From an uncultured Bacteroidota bacterium (GTDB taxonomy: Bacteria; Bacteroidota; Bacteroidia; Flavobacteriales; Flavobacteriaceae), in contig CACGZJ010000005.1 in the NCBI GenBank assembly GCA_902577515.1, forward strand, positions 1-64,000: DNA of 64,000 nucleotides, in the 5' to 3' direction. The translations under genes and the position numbers were made by a program. Positions 36,057-44,915 of the stretch are shown here, in pieces; the stretch's first letter is position 1; every line of letters begins with the position of its first letter. The notes under the pieces were generated by a model. The model saw only the letters and a list, made by a program, of their open reading frames with translations. It was not told the DNA's origin and did not search any database.

Positions 36057-37264
36057 CTGATCTTAAGTGTTAATATTGTTAATATGGCTAGGAAAATTCC
36101 AATTATCCAAAATCTTGAAACAATTTTACTTTCATGATATCCTACCTTTTGATAATGATGATGAATTGGGGACATAAGAAAAATTCTCTTACCTATGCCT
36201 AATCTTTTTTTGGTTATTTTAAAATATCCTACTTGAAAAATGACTGAAAGAGCTTCAATTAAGAATACACCGCAAAGAAGGGGAATCATTAATTCCTTTC
36301 TTATCAATATTGAAATGACTGCAATTAATCCACCAATAGTAAGACTTCCTGTATCCCCCATAAAAATTGAAGCTGGATATGTATTATACCAAAGAAATCC
36401 AACTAAAGATCCTAAAAGGGAAGCAATAAAGATTGTAATTTCTCCTACTCTTGGTATATACATAATATTTAAATAATCTGAAAAAATTATATTACCTGAA
36501 GTCCATGCAAAAACTCCAAGAGTAAAAACTATAATTGCAGAAGTTCCAGCTGAAAGTCCATCAAGACCATCTGTCAGGTTATTTGAATTTGAAACTGCAG
36601 TTACGATAAATATTATTATTGGAATTAGAATTAGCCATAACATATTCTCATTCTCAAATATAGCATTGGATATAAGCGCATAGTCTAGCTCATTGTTTTT
36701 AAAGAATGGAATGGTTGTTTTAAATGATTTAATCTCATTGGATTGGACATTTTCAAAACTATTAATATCACTTATTGAAGAAAATTCAACAATCGTTATA
36801 TCGTTACTTGTTAATAACATTATTCCAACAAAAATTCCTAGAATAGTTTGTCCAGCAATTTTGAATTTTCCTTTCAGGCCTTTTTTGTCTTTTCTAAAAA
36901 CCTTTATGTAATCATCTATAAAACCAATAATTCCAAGGATAATTGTTGAGATTATTAATATTTTTATATAAATATTTTCAAGATTGGACATTAATAATAC
37001 TGGAATTATAGTTCCTATAATTATTATTAGCCCACCCATTGTTGGTGTACCAGATTTTTTTTCCTCACCCTTTAAACCTAATTTTCTGACATTTTCGCCT
37101 ATTTGTTTTTTTCTTAAATACTCAATTATTCTTTTACCAAAGACAATAGATATTATTAGTGAAATAATTACCGAGACAGCTGCCCTAAATGATAAATAAT
37201 TAAATAGGCTTGCTCCAGGGAGATTATATTGGGTTTCAAGAATTTCAAATAGATAATATAACAT
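36053..37264 (-). CDS. mraY: Phospho-N-acetylmuramoyl-pentapeptide transferase
   Basis: Transfers phospho-MurNAc-pentapeptide to undecaprenyl phosphate, making lipid I. Polytopic, 403 residues. Signatures: [33 protein letters not shown] (catalytic Asp pair), [33 protein letters not shown] and the C-terminal [17 protein letters not shown] with its His cluster. An approximately 45-residue insertion between helices (residues about 165-200) makes it longer than the 360 of E. coli, as commonly seen in Bacteroidota. It is 2 bases after murE. Confidence 0.96.
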   Translation of the reverse strand: MLYYLFEILETQYNLPGASLFNYLSFRAAVSVIISLIISIVFGKRIIEYLRKKQIGENVRKLGLKGEEKKSGTPTMGGLIIIIGTIIPVLLMSNLENIYIKILIISTIILGIIGFIDDYIKVFRKDKKGLKGKFKIAGQTILGIFVGIMLLTSNDITIVEFSSISDINSFENVQSNEIKSFKTTIPFFKNNELDYALISNAIFENENMLWLILIPIIIFIVTAVSNSNNLTDGLDGLSAGTSAIIVFTLGVFAWTSGNIIFSDYLNIMYIPRVGEITIFIASLLGSLVGFLWYNTYPASIFMGDTGSLTIGGLIAVISILIRKELMIPLLCGVFLIEALSVIFQVGYFKITKKRLGIGKRIFLMSPIHHHYQKVGYHESKIVSRFWIIGIFLAILTILTLKIR

Positions 37265-37266
37265 AC

Positions 37267-38724
37267 TTATTTATTAAAAATTTTTTTGGCCATTTTAAAA
37301 TCATCAAATTTGATTACTTTATTTTTCAATATTTGATAGTCTTCATGTCCTTTTCCTGCAATAAGAACTATATCTCCTTCTCCACTGTTTTTTCTTGCTT
37401 CTTCAATTGCCTTTGACCTTTCAACCTCAACCAAAATTTTATTATTGTTGTAGTTTGATACTCCTGAAACTATATCATTAATTATTGATTCTGGATTCTC
37501 TGATCTAGGATTATCAGATGTAAAAATTACTTTATAACTAAGATCTGAGCATATCTTTCCAATAATTGATCTTTTAGCTCTATCTCTATCTCCTCCACAT
37601 CCAATTACCGTTATCAAGTTTTGATTAGATTTTTTAATCTTATTAATAGTAGATAATACATTTTCAATTGCATCTGGTGTATGAGCATAATCAATTATTA
37701 CAGTAACATTGCTATTTGAAAGAAATGATTGAAGTCTTCCCTGAACACTATTAAGTTGACTGATATTAGTTAAAAGATTTAATGAATCTAGCTCATAAAT
37801 TTTACCGACTGAATAAATTGCTAATACATTATATGCATTAAACTCTCCTATTAGTTTTGTCCATATTTCACTATTTTCAATATTTAACAACATTCCATTA
37901 AGTTGTTGCTCAACTATTCTGCAAGAAAAATTTGACTTAGATTTTATTGAGTATGAATAAACTCTTGCTGAAGAGTTTTGAGTCATGAATTTTCCATTTT
38001 TATCATCAATATTTATTAGTGCAAACGAATTTTTATTAAGAGTGTCAAACACCTCTTTTTTAGTATCTCTATAATCTTTAAATGTCTTATGGTAGTCAAT
38101 ATGATCATGTGTTAAGTTTGTAAAAACAATTCCTTTAAAATCTTTACCAAAAACTCTTTTTTGTTTAATTCCATGAGATGAAACTTCAATGAAACATATT
38201 TTAATATTTCTTTTCACCATTTCGTTTAGATGATGATTTAATAAAATAGGATCAGGAGTTGTATTTTTCGAATTTTCAGTAAATCCTTCATATTCAATAT
38301 TTATAGTTGATATTAGTCCAGATTTAATACCTTGATTATTGAAAAGCCTATATAATAATGAGGTTATAGTAGTTTTACCATTAGTACCTGTTACTCCTAT
38401 TAAATCTATTTTTGATGAGGGATTACCATAAAAATTAGAAGAAATTATATAAAGAGCTGTTTTTGAACATTGAACCTTGATAAATACAATATCATATTCA
38501 TCGATTTTTTTTGGAAATGTTTCACAGACAACTACTTTTGCACCTTTATTTATTGATTGATCTATGTAATCATGACCATCTAAATCATTTCCTTTTAGAG
38601 CAATAAAAATACTATTTTGTTTTATCCGCCTTGAATCAAAAGAAATTTCTGAGATACTAACATTAATATCACCATATACTGAATCAATATTTACCCCAAA
38701 TAATATTTCTTTTAATTCTTTCAA
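37267..38724 (-). CDS. murE: UDP-MurNAc-tripeptide synthetase, meso-diaminopimelate type
   Basis: Adds the third stem-peptide residue. 485 residues: [25 protein letters not shown] at the N-terminus, the ATP loop [57 protein letters not shown]. The C-terminal [14 protein letters not shown] contains the DNPR motif that selects meso-diaminopimelate rather than lysine, consistent with lysA (7425), which needs meso-diaminopimelate as substrate. Its start overlaps ftsI by 4 bases. Confidence 0.96.
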   Translation of the reverse strand: MKELKEILFGVNIDSVYGDINVSISEISFDSRRIKQNSIFIALKGNDLDGHDYIDQSINKGAKVVVCETFPKKIDEYDIVFIKVQCSKTALYIISSNFYGNPSSKIDLIGVTGTNGKTTITSLLYRLFNNQGIKSGLISTINIEYEGFTENSKNTTPDPILLNHHLNEMVKRNIKICFIEVSSHGIKQKRVFGKDFKGIVFTNLTHDHIDYHKTFKDYRDTKKEVFDTLNKNSFALINIDDKNGKFMTQNSSARVYSYSIKSKSNFSCRIVEQQLNGMLLNIENSEIWTKLIGEFNAYNVLAIYSVGKIYELDSLNLLTNISQLNSVQGRLQSFLSNSNVTVIIDYAHTPDAIENVLSTINKIKKSNQNLITVIGCGGDRDRAKRSIIGKICSDLSYKVIFTSDNPRSENPESIINDIVSGVSNYNNNKILVEVERSKAIEEARKNSGEGDIVLIAGKGHEDYQILKNKVIKFDDFKMAKKIFNK

Positions 38725-40505
38725 TATACTACAGTAAGTTTATTAGTGTTAATCTCAATTTCAATTGGAATGTTATTCATAATCTTTTTAGCAACTTTTT
38801 TAAACACTGGAGCTGCAACTGTACCACCATAATAGCCTTTAGATTTATTCGGTTTATGAATTACAACAATCGATGTATAAATAGGTTCATCTGCTGGAAA
38901 ATACCCAACAAAACTTGATATATATTGTGTTTCCTCTGAAGTATAATCAGCTTGAGCTGTTCCTGTTTTACCTGCAATTTTTAATTTGTCATCATAAATA
39001 TTATTTGCTGTTCCCCAAGGTTTTTCAACTACATTTAGTAGCATTTGCTTTACCGAACTCAATGTCTGCTTTGAAGATATTGATGGCATTATAATTTCTC
39101 TATCAATTTGATAAATTGGTTTTTCTCCAAAAGAGCCAATACTTTTTATAAAACTTGGTTTAACCATTTCACCATCATTTGCAACAGCATTATAGAAAGT
39201 AAGTTGTTGCAAGGGTGTTAGACTAACTCCGTAACCAAATGACATCCATGGTAGAGATATTCCATTCCAGTTTTTATCAAGTGGATGTGGGATTTTGGGC
39301 TCACCTTCTCCAATTATATCAATACCAATTTTTTTATCAATTTTCATATTAATTAGCCTATCAACAATCCTTTCGGGATTATCTTTATAGTTATCATATA
39401 TAATTTTGACCATTCCAGTGTTAGATGATACTTCAAATGCTTTTGCAATTGTAATTTTTCCATAGCCCTTTCTATTTGAATCTTTTACCTCATATTTATT
39501 ATAAAATTTTAATATCCCATTTTTTGTATCAACGGAATCATTTGGTTTTATTAATCCGTCCTCTAAGGCAGCAATCATAGTCATTAGTTTGAATGTAGAT
39601 CCTGGCTCATGACTTTCACCAACAGCATAATTTAATCTTTCATAATATTTGCCATCTTGGTTTACTCCAAGATTAGATATAGCTTTAATCTTACCTGTTT
39701 TAGTTTCCATTACGATCATTGTTCCATGATCAGCTTCAAAATTTTCTAGCTGATATAGAAGCTCATGGTGAACAATATCCTGTATTTCAGTATCTATTGT
39801 TGTATGAATATCATATCCTTGAATAGGATCCCTTTCATAATAAGAAGTCATTGGCTTCCATTGTCCATCAGCAATTTTTTGCATTAGTCTTAATCCACTT
39901 TTACCAGATAGAAACTCAGAGTATGCACCTTCTAGACCAACTCTAATGTAATTTCCAGATTTATCAACTTTTTCATATCCAATAGTTCTCTCAGCTACTT
40001 TACCCAAGTGACTTTGTCTAGAATGATTCTCTTTAATTATTAAACCTCCTTTGTATAAACCCTGATTAAAAATTGAAAATGATTTAATAATATTCACATC
40101 TGAAATGGACAGGTCTCTTCCAATCAATAGATATCTATTAGTGTTCATTCTAGCCTTATGTAGGTAATCTTTGAAATAGTTTTTTTCTTTATTAAAGAAA
40201 TTTGATAAACTAACAGACAAATCATCTAAGCCTGATTTGAACAGATCTTGACTTGGAATTTTTGAGTCCCATCTTAACTCGTATTTAGTAACAGTTGAGA
40301 CTATTAAATCGCCATTTTCAGAATAGATATTTCCTCTTGATGACTCTACTTCAACATTTTTAATGGTTTCAATTAATACCGATGGATCTTGTTCATGTGT
40401 ATTCTGTAAATAAAATATCTTTCCAATAACAAAAATTGAAAACAAAAGAAATAAGAAGAACACTATGTTCATTCTATTAATAATTCTTTTATCGGATTTT
40501 TTCAT
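38721..40505 (-). CDS. ftsI: Division-specific penicillin-binding protein 3 (FtsI)
   Basis: Septal D,D-transpeptidase partnering FtsW. 594 residues: one N-terminal membrane helix (MNIVFFLFLLFSIFVIGKIFYL), a dimerisation domain beginning VESSRGNIYSENGDLI, then the transpeptidase with the active-site Ser in EPGSTFKLM, the second motif SSNTG, and AGKTGTAQ. The chain ends about 60 residues after the KTG box, so I see no C-terminal PASTA domain, although flavobacterial homologues I remember are longer (about 660) and carry one. It lies 1 base after ftsL. Confidence 0.94.
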   Translation of the reverse strand: MKKSDKRIINRMNIVFFLFLLFSIFVIGKIFYLQNTHEQDPSVLIETIKNVEVESSRGNIYSENGDLIVSTVTKYELRWDSKIPSQDLFKSGLDDLSVSLSNFFNKEKNYFKDYLHKARMNTNRYLLIGRDLSISDVNIIKSFSIFNQGLYKGGLIIKENHSRQSHLGKVAERTIGYEKVDKSGNYIRVGLEGAYSEFLSGKSGLRLMQKIADGQWKPMTSYYERDPIQGYDIHTTIDTEIQDIVHHELLYQLENFEADHGTMIVMETKTGKIKAISNLGVNQDGKYYERLNYAVGESHEPGSTFKLMTMIAALEDGLIKPNDSVDTKNGILKFYNKYEVKDSNRKGYGKITIAKAFEVSSNTGMVKIIYDNYKDNPERIVDRLINMKIDKKIGIDIIGEGEPKIPHPLDKNWNGISLPWMSFGYGVSLTPLQQLTFYNAVANDGEMVKPSFIKSIGSFGEKPIYQIDREIIMPSISSKQTLSSVKQMLLNVVEKPWGTANNIYDDKLKIAGKTGTAQADYTSEETQYISSFVGYFPADEPIYTSIVVIHKPNKSKGYYGGTVAAPVFKKVAKKIMNNIPIEIEINTNKLTVVY

Positions 40506-40506
40506 A

Positions 40507-40815
40507 CTAGTCTCTTATGATAATTTTTACTGGTGGATTGTTAGAAGAATAAAGACCTTGTTTATTTAATTTCGAAGTCACCTTGGATTCCATTTTTACA
40601 TTCATTAAGTCTATTTTAGTTGATACTGATATATTGTTTAGGTTATTTACTTCTTTACTTAATTCAGATATTTTAAAGACCTTTTGATCAGCACTGTGAC
40701 TACTATAAATAGTCGCCATAATTAAAACAGAAATAAACATTAACATCCTCCAATTTTTTCTTGAGTCTTTACCTGCTAGGAAATCAATATTTATAAATGA
40801 TAAAAAATTTTTCAT
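40507..40815 (-). CDS. ftsL: FtsL-like cell division protein
   Basis: 102 residues with a single membrane helix (WRMLMFISVLIMATIYSSHSA) and a following segment rich in heptad-like hydrophobics (KISELSKEVNNLNNISVSTKIDLMNVKMESKV), suggesting a short periplasmic coiled coil. It matches the Bacteroidota FtsL-like family by topology, size and position between rsmH and ftsI; the primary sequence alone would not identify it. FtsL normally activates the FtsW-FtsI pair with FtsB/DivIC. It overlaps rsmH by 4 bases. Confidence 0.82.
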   Translation of the reverse strand: MKNFLSFINIDFLAGKDSRKNWRMLMFISVLIMATIYSSHSADQKVFKISELSKEVNNLNNISVSTKIDLMNVKMESKVTSKLNKQGLYSSNNPPVKIIIRD

Positions 40816-41714
40816 ATTTTTTCAGCAATTCTGAGCTTAGCGCTTCTTGATCTTTTATTTTTAATTAATTCATCCTCAGATGGAGTGACTATTTTACCTA
40901 TTTTCTTAAAACAGATGTTTTTGTTTCCATAAATATCTCTTTCTACTTGTTCATTAAAACTTCCATTTTGAATATATCTTTTTACTAGTCTGTCCTCTAG
41001 AGAATGATAGGAAATACATACAAGCCTTCCTCCTTTGTTTAAGTATTGTGATGAGGCCTCAAGTAATTTTTTTATTACTGAGAGTTCATCATTAACTTCA
41101 ATTCTTATAGCTTGAAAAATTTTAGCTAGAAACTTATTATTATTCTTTGGCGGTGATATTGGCTTTAATATTTTTATTAGATCACCAGTTGTAACAATTT
41201 TTTGTTTTGATCTTTGATTAGTAATTATTTGAGTTACTTTTTTATAATTTTTAACCTCACCAAAATTTTTAAATATATAGTTTAAATCATCACTACTATA
41301 CTTATTTAATATATGTCTTGCATCCTTTTTTTGATCCTTATTCATTCTCATATCAAGATCTGAGTCAAATCTTATAGAAAAGCCTCGTACTTGAGTATCA
41401 ATTTGATATGATGAAATTCCAAAATCAGCAAGAAGGCCATCTATTTTATTAATTTGCAGATATTTAAGGTGGTTGGTTAAGTATTTAAAGTTTGATTTTA
41501 TAAGCTTAAGACGTTTATCATCAATTTGATTTTCTATTGCATCTGCATCTTGATCAAATGCTACTAACTTTCCTGAAGAGTTAAGATTATTTAAAATTTC
41601 TTTAGTATGCCCTCCACCACCAAATGTTGCATCAACATATACTCCATTTGGTAAAATATTTAGCCCTTCTATAGACTCTTTCAATAAAACTGGAATATGA
41701 TATGTTTTATTCAT
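40812..41714 (-). CDS. rsmH: 16S rRNA (cytosine1402-N4)-methyltransferase
   Basis: SAM-dependent N4 methylation of C1402 in the ribosomal P site (formerly MraW). 300 residues: HIPVLLKESIEGL at the N-terminus, SAM loop YVDATFGGGGHTKEIL, GLLADFGISSYQID, GFSIRFDSDLDMRMN, FQAIRIEVNDEL and VCISYHSLEDRLVKRYI, with KRSRSAKLRIAEKI at the end. I choose ATG at 41714 over the GTG at 41723 because family members start with M-x-x-YHIPVLL. It overlaps the mraZ end by 8 bases. Confidence 0.95.
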   Translation of the reverse strand: MNKTYHIPVLLKESIEGLNILPNGVYVDATFGGGGHTKEILNNLNSSGKLVAFDQDADAIENQIDDKRLKLIKSNFKYLTNHLKYLQINKIDGLLADFGISSYQIDTQVRGFSIRFDSDLDMRMNKDQKKDARHILNKYSSDDLNYIFKNFGEVKNYKKVTQIITNQRSKQKIVTTGDLIKILKPISPPKNNNKFLAKIFQAIRIEVNDELSVIKKLLEASSQYLNKGGRLVCISYHSLEDRLVKRYIQNGSFNEQVERDIYGNKNICFKKIGKIVTPSEDELIKNKRSRSAKLRIAEKI

Positions 41715-42162
41715 CTTTATCACCCATTACTTCTTCTGCTAAATTTCCAAAATCAAATTTTGCATCATCAATTGCATTTTCATAATTTGTTTTGTCCCAT
41801 ATTTCAAGAATATTAACTGCAGAGGATACAACTACTTCTTTTTTAATTTTTGCATGATTTATTAAATCCTTTGGAATTAAAATTCTTCCAGAAATATCTA
41901 TATCAATCTGTCTAACACCAGCTGTAAATCTTCGAATGAAATCTATATTTTTCTTATTAAACCTATTTAGCTTATTTATTCTTTCCATTAGGCCATCCCA
42001 TTCTTTTAGAGGATAGAGCTCCAAACATTGACTAAATACAGCTCTTTTTATTACAAAACCATTTTTAAGTTTATCAGATAGCTGTTTTTTTAGTGACATA
42101 GGAAGCATGATTCTTCCTTTATCATCTGCTTTACATTCATATGTTCCAACAAAGTGTTGCAT
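41707..42162 (-). CDS. mraZ: Transcriptional regulator MraZ
   Basis: DNA-binding regulator that heads and autoregulates the dcw cluster. 151 residues containing two SpoVT/AbrB-like beta-barrel half-domains: GTYECKADDKGRIMLPMSLKKQL near the N-terminus and VRQIDIDISGRILIPKDLI near residue 88, each with the DxxGRI core. Forms ring-shaped oligomers that bind direct repeats. Three such repeats lie 34-63 bases upstream of its ATG, overlapping the expected -33 region. Confidence 0.95.
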   Translation of the reverse strand: MQHFVGTYECKADDKGRIMLPMSLKKQLSDKLKNGFVIKRAVFSQCLELYPLKEWDGLMERINKLNRFNKKNIDFIRRFTAGVRQIDIDISGRILIPKDLINHAKIKKEVVVSSAVNILEIWDKTNYENAIDDAKFDFGNLAEEVMGDKDE

Positions 42163-42179
42163 TAATTGGTTGATTTACT

Positions 42180-42187
42180 CAAATATA
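42180..42187 (-). promoter_or_regulatory. mraZ / dcw promoter -7 box (TATATTTG)
   Basis: On the minus strand TATATTTG, an exact TAnnTTTG match, ends 17 bases before the mraZ ATG (42162). The -33 region would lie at about 42205-42215, within the MraZ repeats, and has no TTG. This is probably the main promoter for the whole 14-gene cluster. Confidence 0.65.
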
Positions 42188-42195
42188 AAATTATT

Positions 42196-42225
42196 TTACC
42201 ACTTTTTACCACTTTTTACCACTTT
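42196..42225 (-). promoter_or_regulatory. MraZ operator: three perfect 10-bp direct repeats AAAGTGGTAA
   Basis: Read on the minus strand, AAAGTGGTAA occurs three times head to tail with exactly 10-bp period. MraZ boxes in other bacteria are 3-4 direct GTGG/AAAGTG repeats with the same one-helical-turn spacing upstream of mraZ. The array covers the -33 region of the mraZ promoter, so binding should repress the dcw cluster. Confidence 0.85.
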
Positions 42226-42307
42226 GTTAATAAATTATTTTTTTTTACTCTATTATCTTGATTTACAATTAATTAAGATGAACAAAAAATAGGTTATTCT
42301 TTATGTA

Positions 42308-42315
42308 TATATTTG
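42308..42315 (+). promoter_or_regulatory. -7 box (TATATTTG) for the alpha/beta hydrolase-engB unit
   Basis: Exact TAnnTTTG element on the plus strand, 63 bases before the hydrolase ATG, leaving a leader of about 57 bases, among the longest in this window. No TTG -33 at the expected distance. Confidence 0.5.
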
Positions 42316-42378
42316 TGCTAAATCTTTAAATTTTTTATTATTTAATTAATTGAAAAAGTTTAAAATCAGTACTTATCC

Positions 42379-43146
42379 ATGGAGACAGAATTAATCAAAG
42401 AAGGTGGTTTTAACTACATTGAAAATGGTGATGGAAGGCCAATTATAATATTACATGGTCTTATGGGAGGCTTAAGTAATTTTAAAGGTGTATATGATTA
42501 TTTTCCTAGCGAAAAACATAAGGTAATAATTCCTGAGCTACCTGTTGATTCTACTCCAATTTTAAAGACAAATGTTGCAACTTTCTCCAAATTTGTTTTT
42601 GAGTTTATTAATTATAAGAAATTAAAAGATGTAGTCTTATTAGGCAATTCATTAGGAGGCCATGTCGCATTATTATTTGCAAGAGACTATCCTGAACTTA
42701 TAAGCGGTCTGATAATAACAGGTAGCTCAGGATTATATGAGAAGTCAATGATTGGTGATGGATATCCCAAAAGGGGTAATTATGAATATATAAAAACTAA
42801 AACAGAAGAGGTTTTTTATGATCCAAAGATCGCAACAAAAGAAATTGTAGATGATGTCTATGCAAGTGTTAATAATAGAGAAAAATTAATTAGAACTTTA
42901 TCTCTTGCTAAAAGTGCAATAAGACATAACATGGCAAAAGATCTTCCAAAAATGAGTACTAAAACTTTAATTATATGGGGTAAACAAGACTCTGTAACAC
43001 CACCAAATGTAGCAGAGGACTTTAACACACTTCTTCCAAATTCAGATTTATCTTGGATTGATAAATGTGGACATGCTCCAATGATGGAACATGCTAATGA
43101 ATTTAATAAAATCATGGAAGATTGGCTTTCTAAAAATAACTTATAA
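42379..43146 (+). CDS. Alpha/beta-fold hydrolase
   Basis: 255 residues. The hydrolase fold is marked by IIILHGLMGGLSNF (oxyanion HG), nucleophile elbow LLGNSLGGHVAL (Ser in G-N-S-L-G), acid in IIWGKQDSVTPP and catalytic His in WIDKCGHAPMMEH. No signal peptide, so cytoplasmic. It resembles the small alpha/beta hydrolases that sit beside mraZ and engB in many flavobacteria; the physiological substrate is unknown. engB follows after 11 bases. Haloperoxidase-like or meta-cleavage-type hydrolases are other possible labels. Confidence 0.9.
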   Translation: METELIKEGGFNYIENGDGRPIIILHGLMGGLSNFKGVYDYFPSEKHKVIIPELPVDSTPILKTNVATFSKFVFEFINYKKLKDVVLLGNSLGGHVALLFARDYPELISGLIITGSSGLYEKSMIGDGYPKRGNYEYIKTKTEEVFYDPKIATKEIVDDVYASVNNREKLIRTLSLAKSAIRHNMAKDLPKMSTKTLIIWGKQDSVTPPNVAEDFNTLLPNSDLSWIDKCGHAPMMEHANEFNKIMEDWLSKNNL

Positions 43147-43157
43147 TCTTTTTGATT

Positions 43158-43760
43158 ATGAAAATTACTAAGTCAGTCTTTGAAAAAAGCAGTAGTAAGA
43201 TTAGTGAATGTCCAGAAGGAAATTTACCTGAATTTGCACTAGTGGGTAGATCCAATGTTGGAAAATCGTCATTGATTAATGCATTACTAAACAAAAAATC
43301 AATTGCAAAAACATCTTCAAAACCAGGAAAGACTCTATTAATTAATCATTTTAAAATTAATGATAAGTTTTACTTTGTAGATCTACCTGGATATGGATAC
43401 GCAAACACCTCAAAACAAGTAATTAAAGAACTTAAATTAATTCACGAAAGTTATTTTAAAACAAGAAGACAACTTCTATATACCTTTCTTTTGATTGACA
43501 TTAGACACGGCCTCCAAAAGATTGATCTTGAATTCATGAAATATCTTAATAGTTCGGTATCCCCCTTTGTTATAGTTTTTACAAAATCTGATAAAATTAA
43601 ATCAGATTTAGTAGATAAAAAAGTTAAACATTATCAAGATAATTTATTGGATTATTGGGAGATCTTGCCTAAGAATTTTATTACTTCATCCTGGAAGAAA
43701 AAAGGTATAGATGAAATCTTACAGTTTGTGAATCAATCAATTACAAAATTTACTTTTTAG
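43158..43760 (+). CDS. engB: Ribosome biogenesis GTPase EngB (YsxC/YihA)
   Basis: Circularly simple Ras-like GTPase needed for late 50S assembly. 200 residues: G1 ALVGRSNVGKSSLINALL, G2 TSSKPGKT, G3 VDLPGYGYA, G4 VFTKSDK, G5 TSSWKKKGIDEIL. ATG at 43158 is preferred to the TTG two codons upstream. Its last 11 bases overlap the end of the convergent gldC gene, leaving no space for a terminator. Confidence 0.95.
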   Translation: MKITKSVFEKSSSKISECPEGNLPEFALVGRSNVGKSSLINALLNKKSIAKTSSKPGKTLLINHFKINDKFYFVDLPGYGYANTSKQVIKELKLIHESYFKTRRQLLYTFLLIDIRHGLQKIDLEFMKYLNSSVSPFVIVFTKSDKIKSDLVDKKVKHYQDNLLDYWEILPKNFITSSWKKKGIDEILQFVNQSITKFTF

Positions 43761-44082
43761 GATCTTGATTAATTTTGCTCTTAAATTTTTGGGAAAACTC
43801 ATCAATAATTTTAGTTAAATCTTCATTACCTATTGCCTTTGAAATAGTTTGCTTCATTGATTGAATTGTTTGAAGCATAAATGTTTTCATCTCATCAATT
43901 GGCATCTCTTTTGTCCAAAGATCCATTTTTAAGGTTTCTTTTTTCTTACTGTCCCAAAATGAAAGAAATATAGCTTTTGATGGCTGATTGTTCATCCCAC
44001 CATCAGGTGCAGACCAAACTATTTCTTCAGGAATATTATTTTGATCTAATTTTACTTTGATTATTATTTCTGTTTCTTTCAT
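43750..44082 (-). CDS. gldC: Gliding-motility-associated protein GldC
   Basis: 110 residues, matching GldC in size and pattern: EIIIKVKLDQNNIPEEIVWSAPDGG, then KAIFLSFWDSKKKETLKMDLWTKEMPIDEMKTFM, a highly characteristic stretch. In Flavobacterium johnsoniae GldC is a small protein whose loss only reduces gliding; its biochemical role is not established. Its usual neighbours engB and nadE are here, but the gldB lipoprotein gene I would expect between gldC and nadE is absent. It is transcribed from its own TATATTTG box (44110-44117). Confidence 0.9.
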   Translation of the reverse strand: MKETEIIIKVKLDQNNIPEEIVWSAPDGGMNNQPSKAIFLSFWDSKKKETLKMDLWTKEMPIDEMKTFMLQTIQSMKQTISKAIGNEDLTKIIDEFSQKFKSKINQDPKK

Positions 44083-44109
44083 TTAATTTTATTATGTGCT
44101 AAATTTGAA

Positions 44110-44117
44110 CAAATATA
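44110..44117 (-). promoter_or_regulatory. gldC promoter -7 box (TATATTTG)
   Basis: Exact TAnnTTTG on the minus strand within the 50-base gap between divergent gldC and nadE; the gldC ATG is 27 bases downstream. Confidence 0.55.
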
Positions 44118-44132
44118 ATCAAATAGCATTTG

Positions 44133-44912
44133 ATGAAGTATCCTAAAAAAGTTTCAAATCATATCGTAAGTTGGATTGATAAATATATCAATGAATCTGG
44201 AGTCAAAGGTTTAGTTGTTGGTGTTTCAGGAGGAGTTGATTCAGCATTAACCTCTACTCTTTGTGCTGAGACTGGCAAAGATGTCTTATGTTTAGAAATG
44301 CCAATTTATCAGAATAAAGATCAAGTTTCAAGATCAAGAAAACATATCGATTGGTTAAAATCTAAGTATCCAAATGTTACTTCAAAACAAATAGAGTTAG
44401 ATAAAACATTTGAATCTTTTGTTAGTTCTTTACCTAATAATAGTTCAGACAAACATGAACTTAGTTTAGCTAATTCAAGGTCTAGACTTAGAATGATTAC
44501 TCTTTACTATTTTTCTGCTCTAAATAATTACATTGTTGCTGGAACAGGAAATAAAGTTGAAGATTTTGGAATTGGATTCTATACAAAATATGGAGACGGG
44601 GGTGTTGATATTAGCCCTATTGCCGATTTATTAAAGTCAGAAGTATTCAGTTTAGCTAAATTTTATAATATTATTACTGAAATTATTGAAGCTGAACCAA
44701 ATGATGGACTCTGGGATGATAATAGAAGTGATGAAGATCAAATTGGTGCATCATATGAGGAAATTGAGAATACCATGATCAACTTTGATAAAAATGATAA
44801 TTTATCCGAAAGAGAAAAAGAGGTACTAAAAATATATAGTTCATTAAATAGTGCAAATAAACATAAAATGGATCCTATTCCAGTATGTAAAATACCAAAA
44901 GACTATCTATAA
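44133..44912 (+). CDS. nadE: NH3-dependent NAD+ synthetase
   Basis: Amidates nicotinate adenine dinucleotide to NAD+, the last step of NAD synthesis. 259 residues with the PP-loop GVSGGVDSALTSTL, the ATP/NaAD site ANSRSRLRMITLYYFSAL, AGTGNKVEDFGIGFYTKYGDGGVDISPIADLLKSEV and a C-terminal H-K-M-x-P-P-like HKMDPIPVCKIP. There is no glutaminase domain, so it uses ammonia. ATG at 44133 is taken instead of the TTG one codon earlier. A regulator gene follows after 3 bases. Confidence 0.95.
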   Translation: MKYPKKVSNHIVSWIDKYINESGVKGLVVGVSGGVDSALTSTLCAETGKDVLCLEMPIYQNKDQVSRSRKHIDWLKSKYPNVTSKQIELDKTFESFVSSLPNNSSDKHELSLANSRSRLRMITLYYFSALNNYIVAGTGNKVEDFGIGFYTKYGDGGVDISPIADLLKSEVFSLAKFYNIITEIIEAEPNDGLWDDNRSDEDQIGASYEEIENTMINFDKNDNLSEREKEVLKIYSSLNSANKHKMDPIPVCKIPKDYL

Positions 44913-44915
44913 GTT

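Noticed and set aside
42196..42225. Short tandem repeat that could be a CRISPR fragment or a simple repeat
   Set aside because: No spacers; 10-bp period, position upstream of mraZ and the AAAGTGG core identify MraZ operators.
42163..42378. Small RNA or small ORF in the 216-base mraZ/hydrolase gap
   Set aside because: Apart from the two promoters and the MraZ boxes, the region is AT-rich without a stable fold or a convincing ORF.
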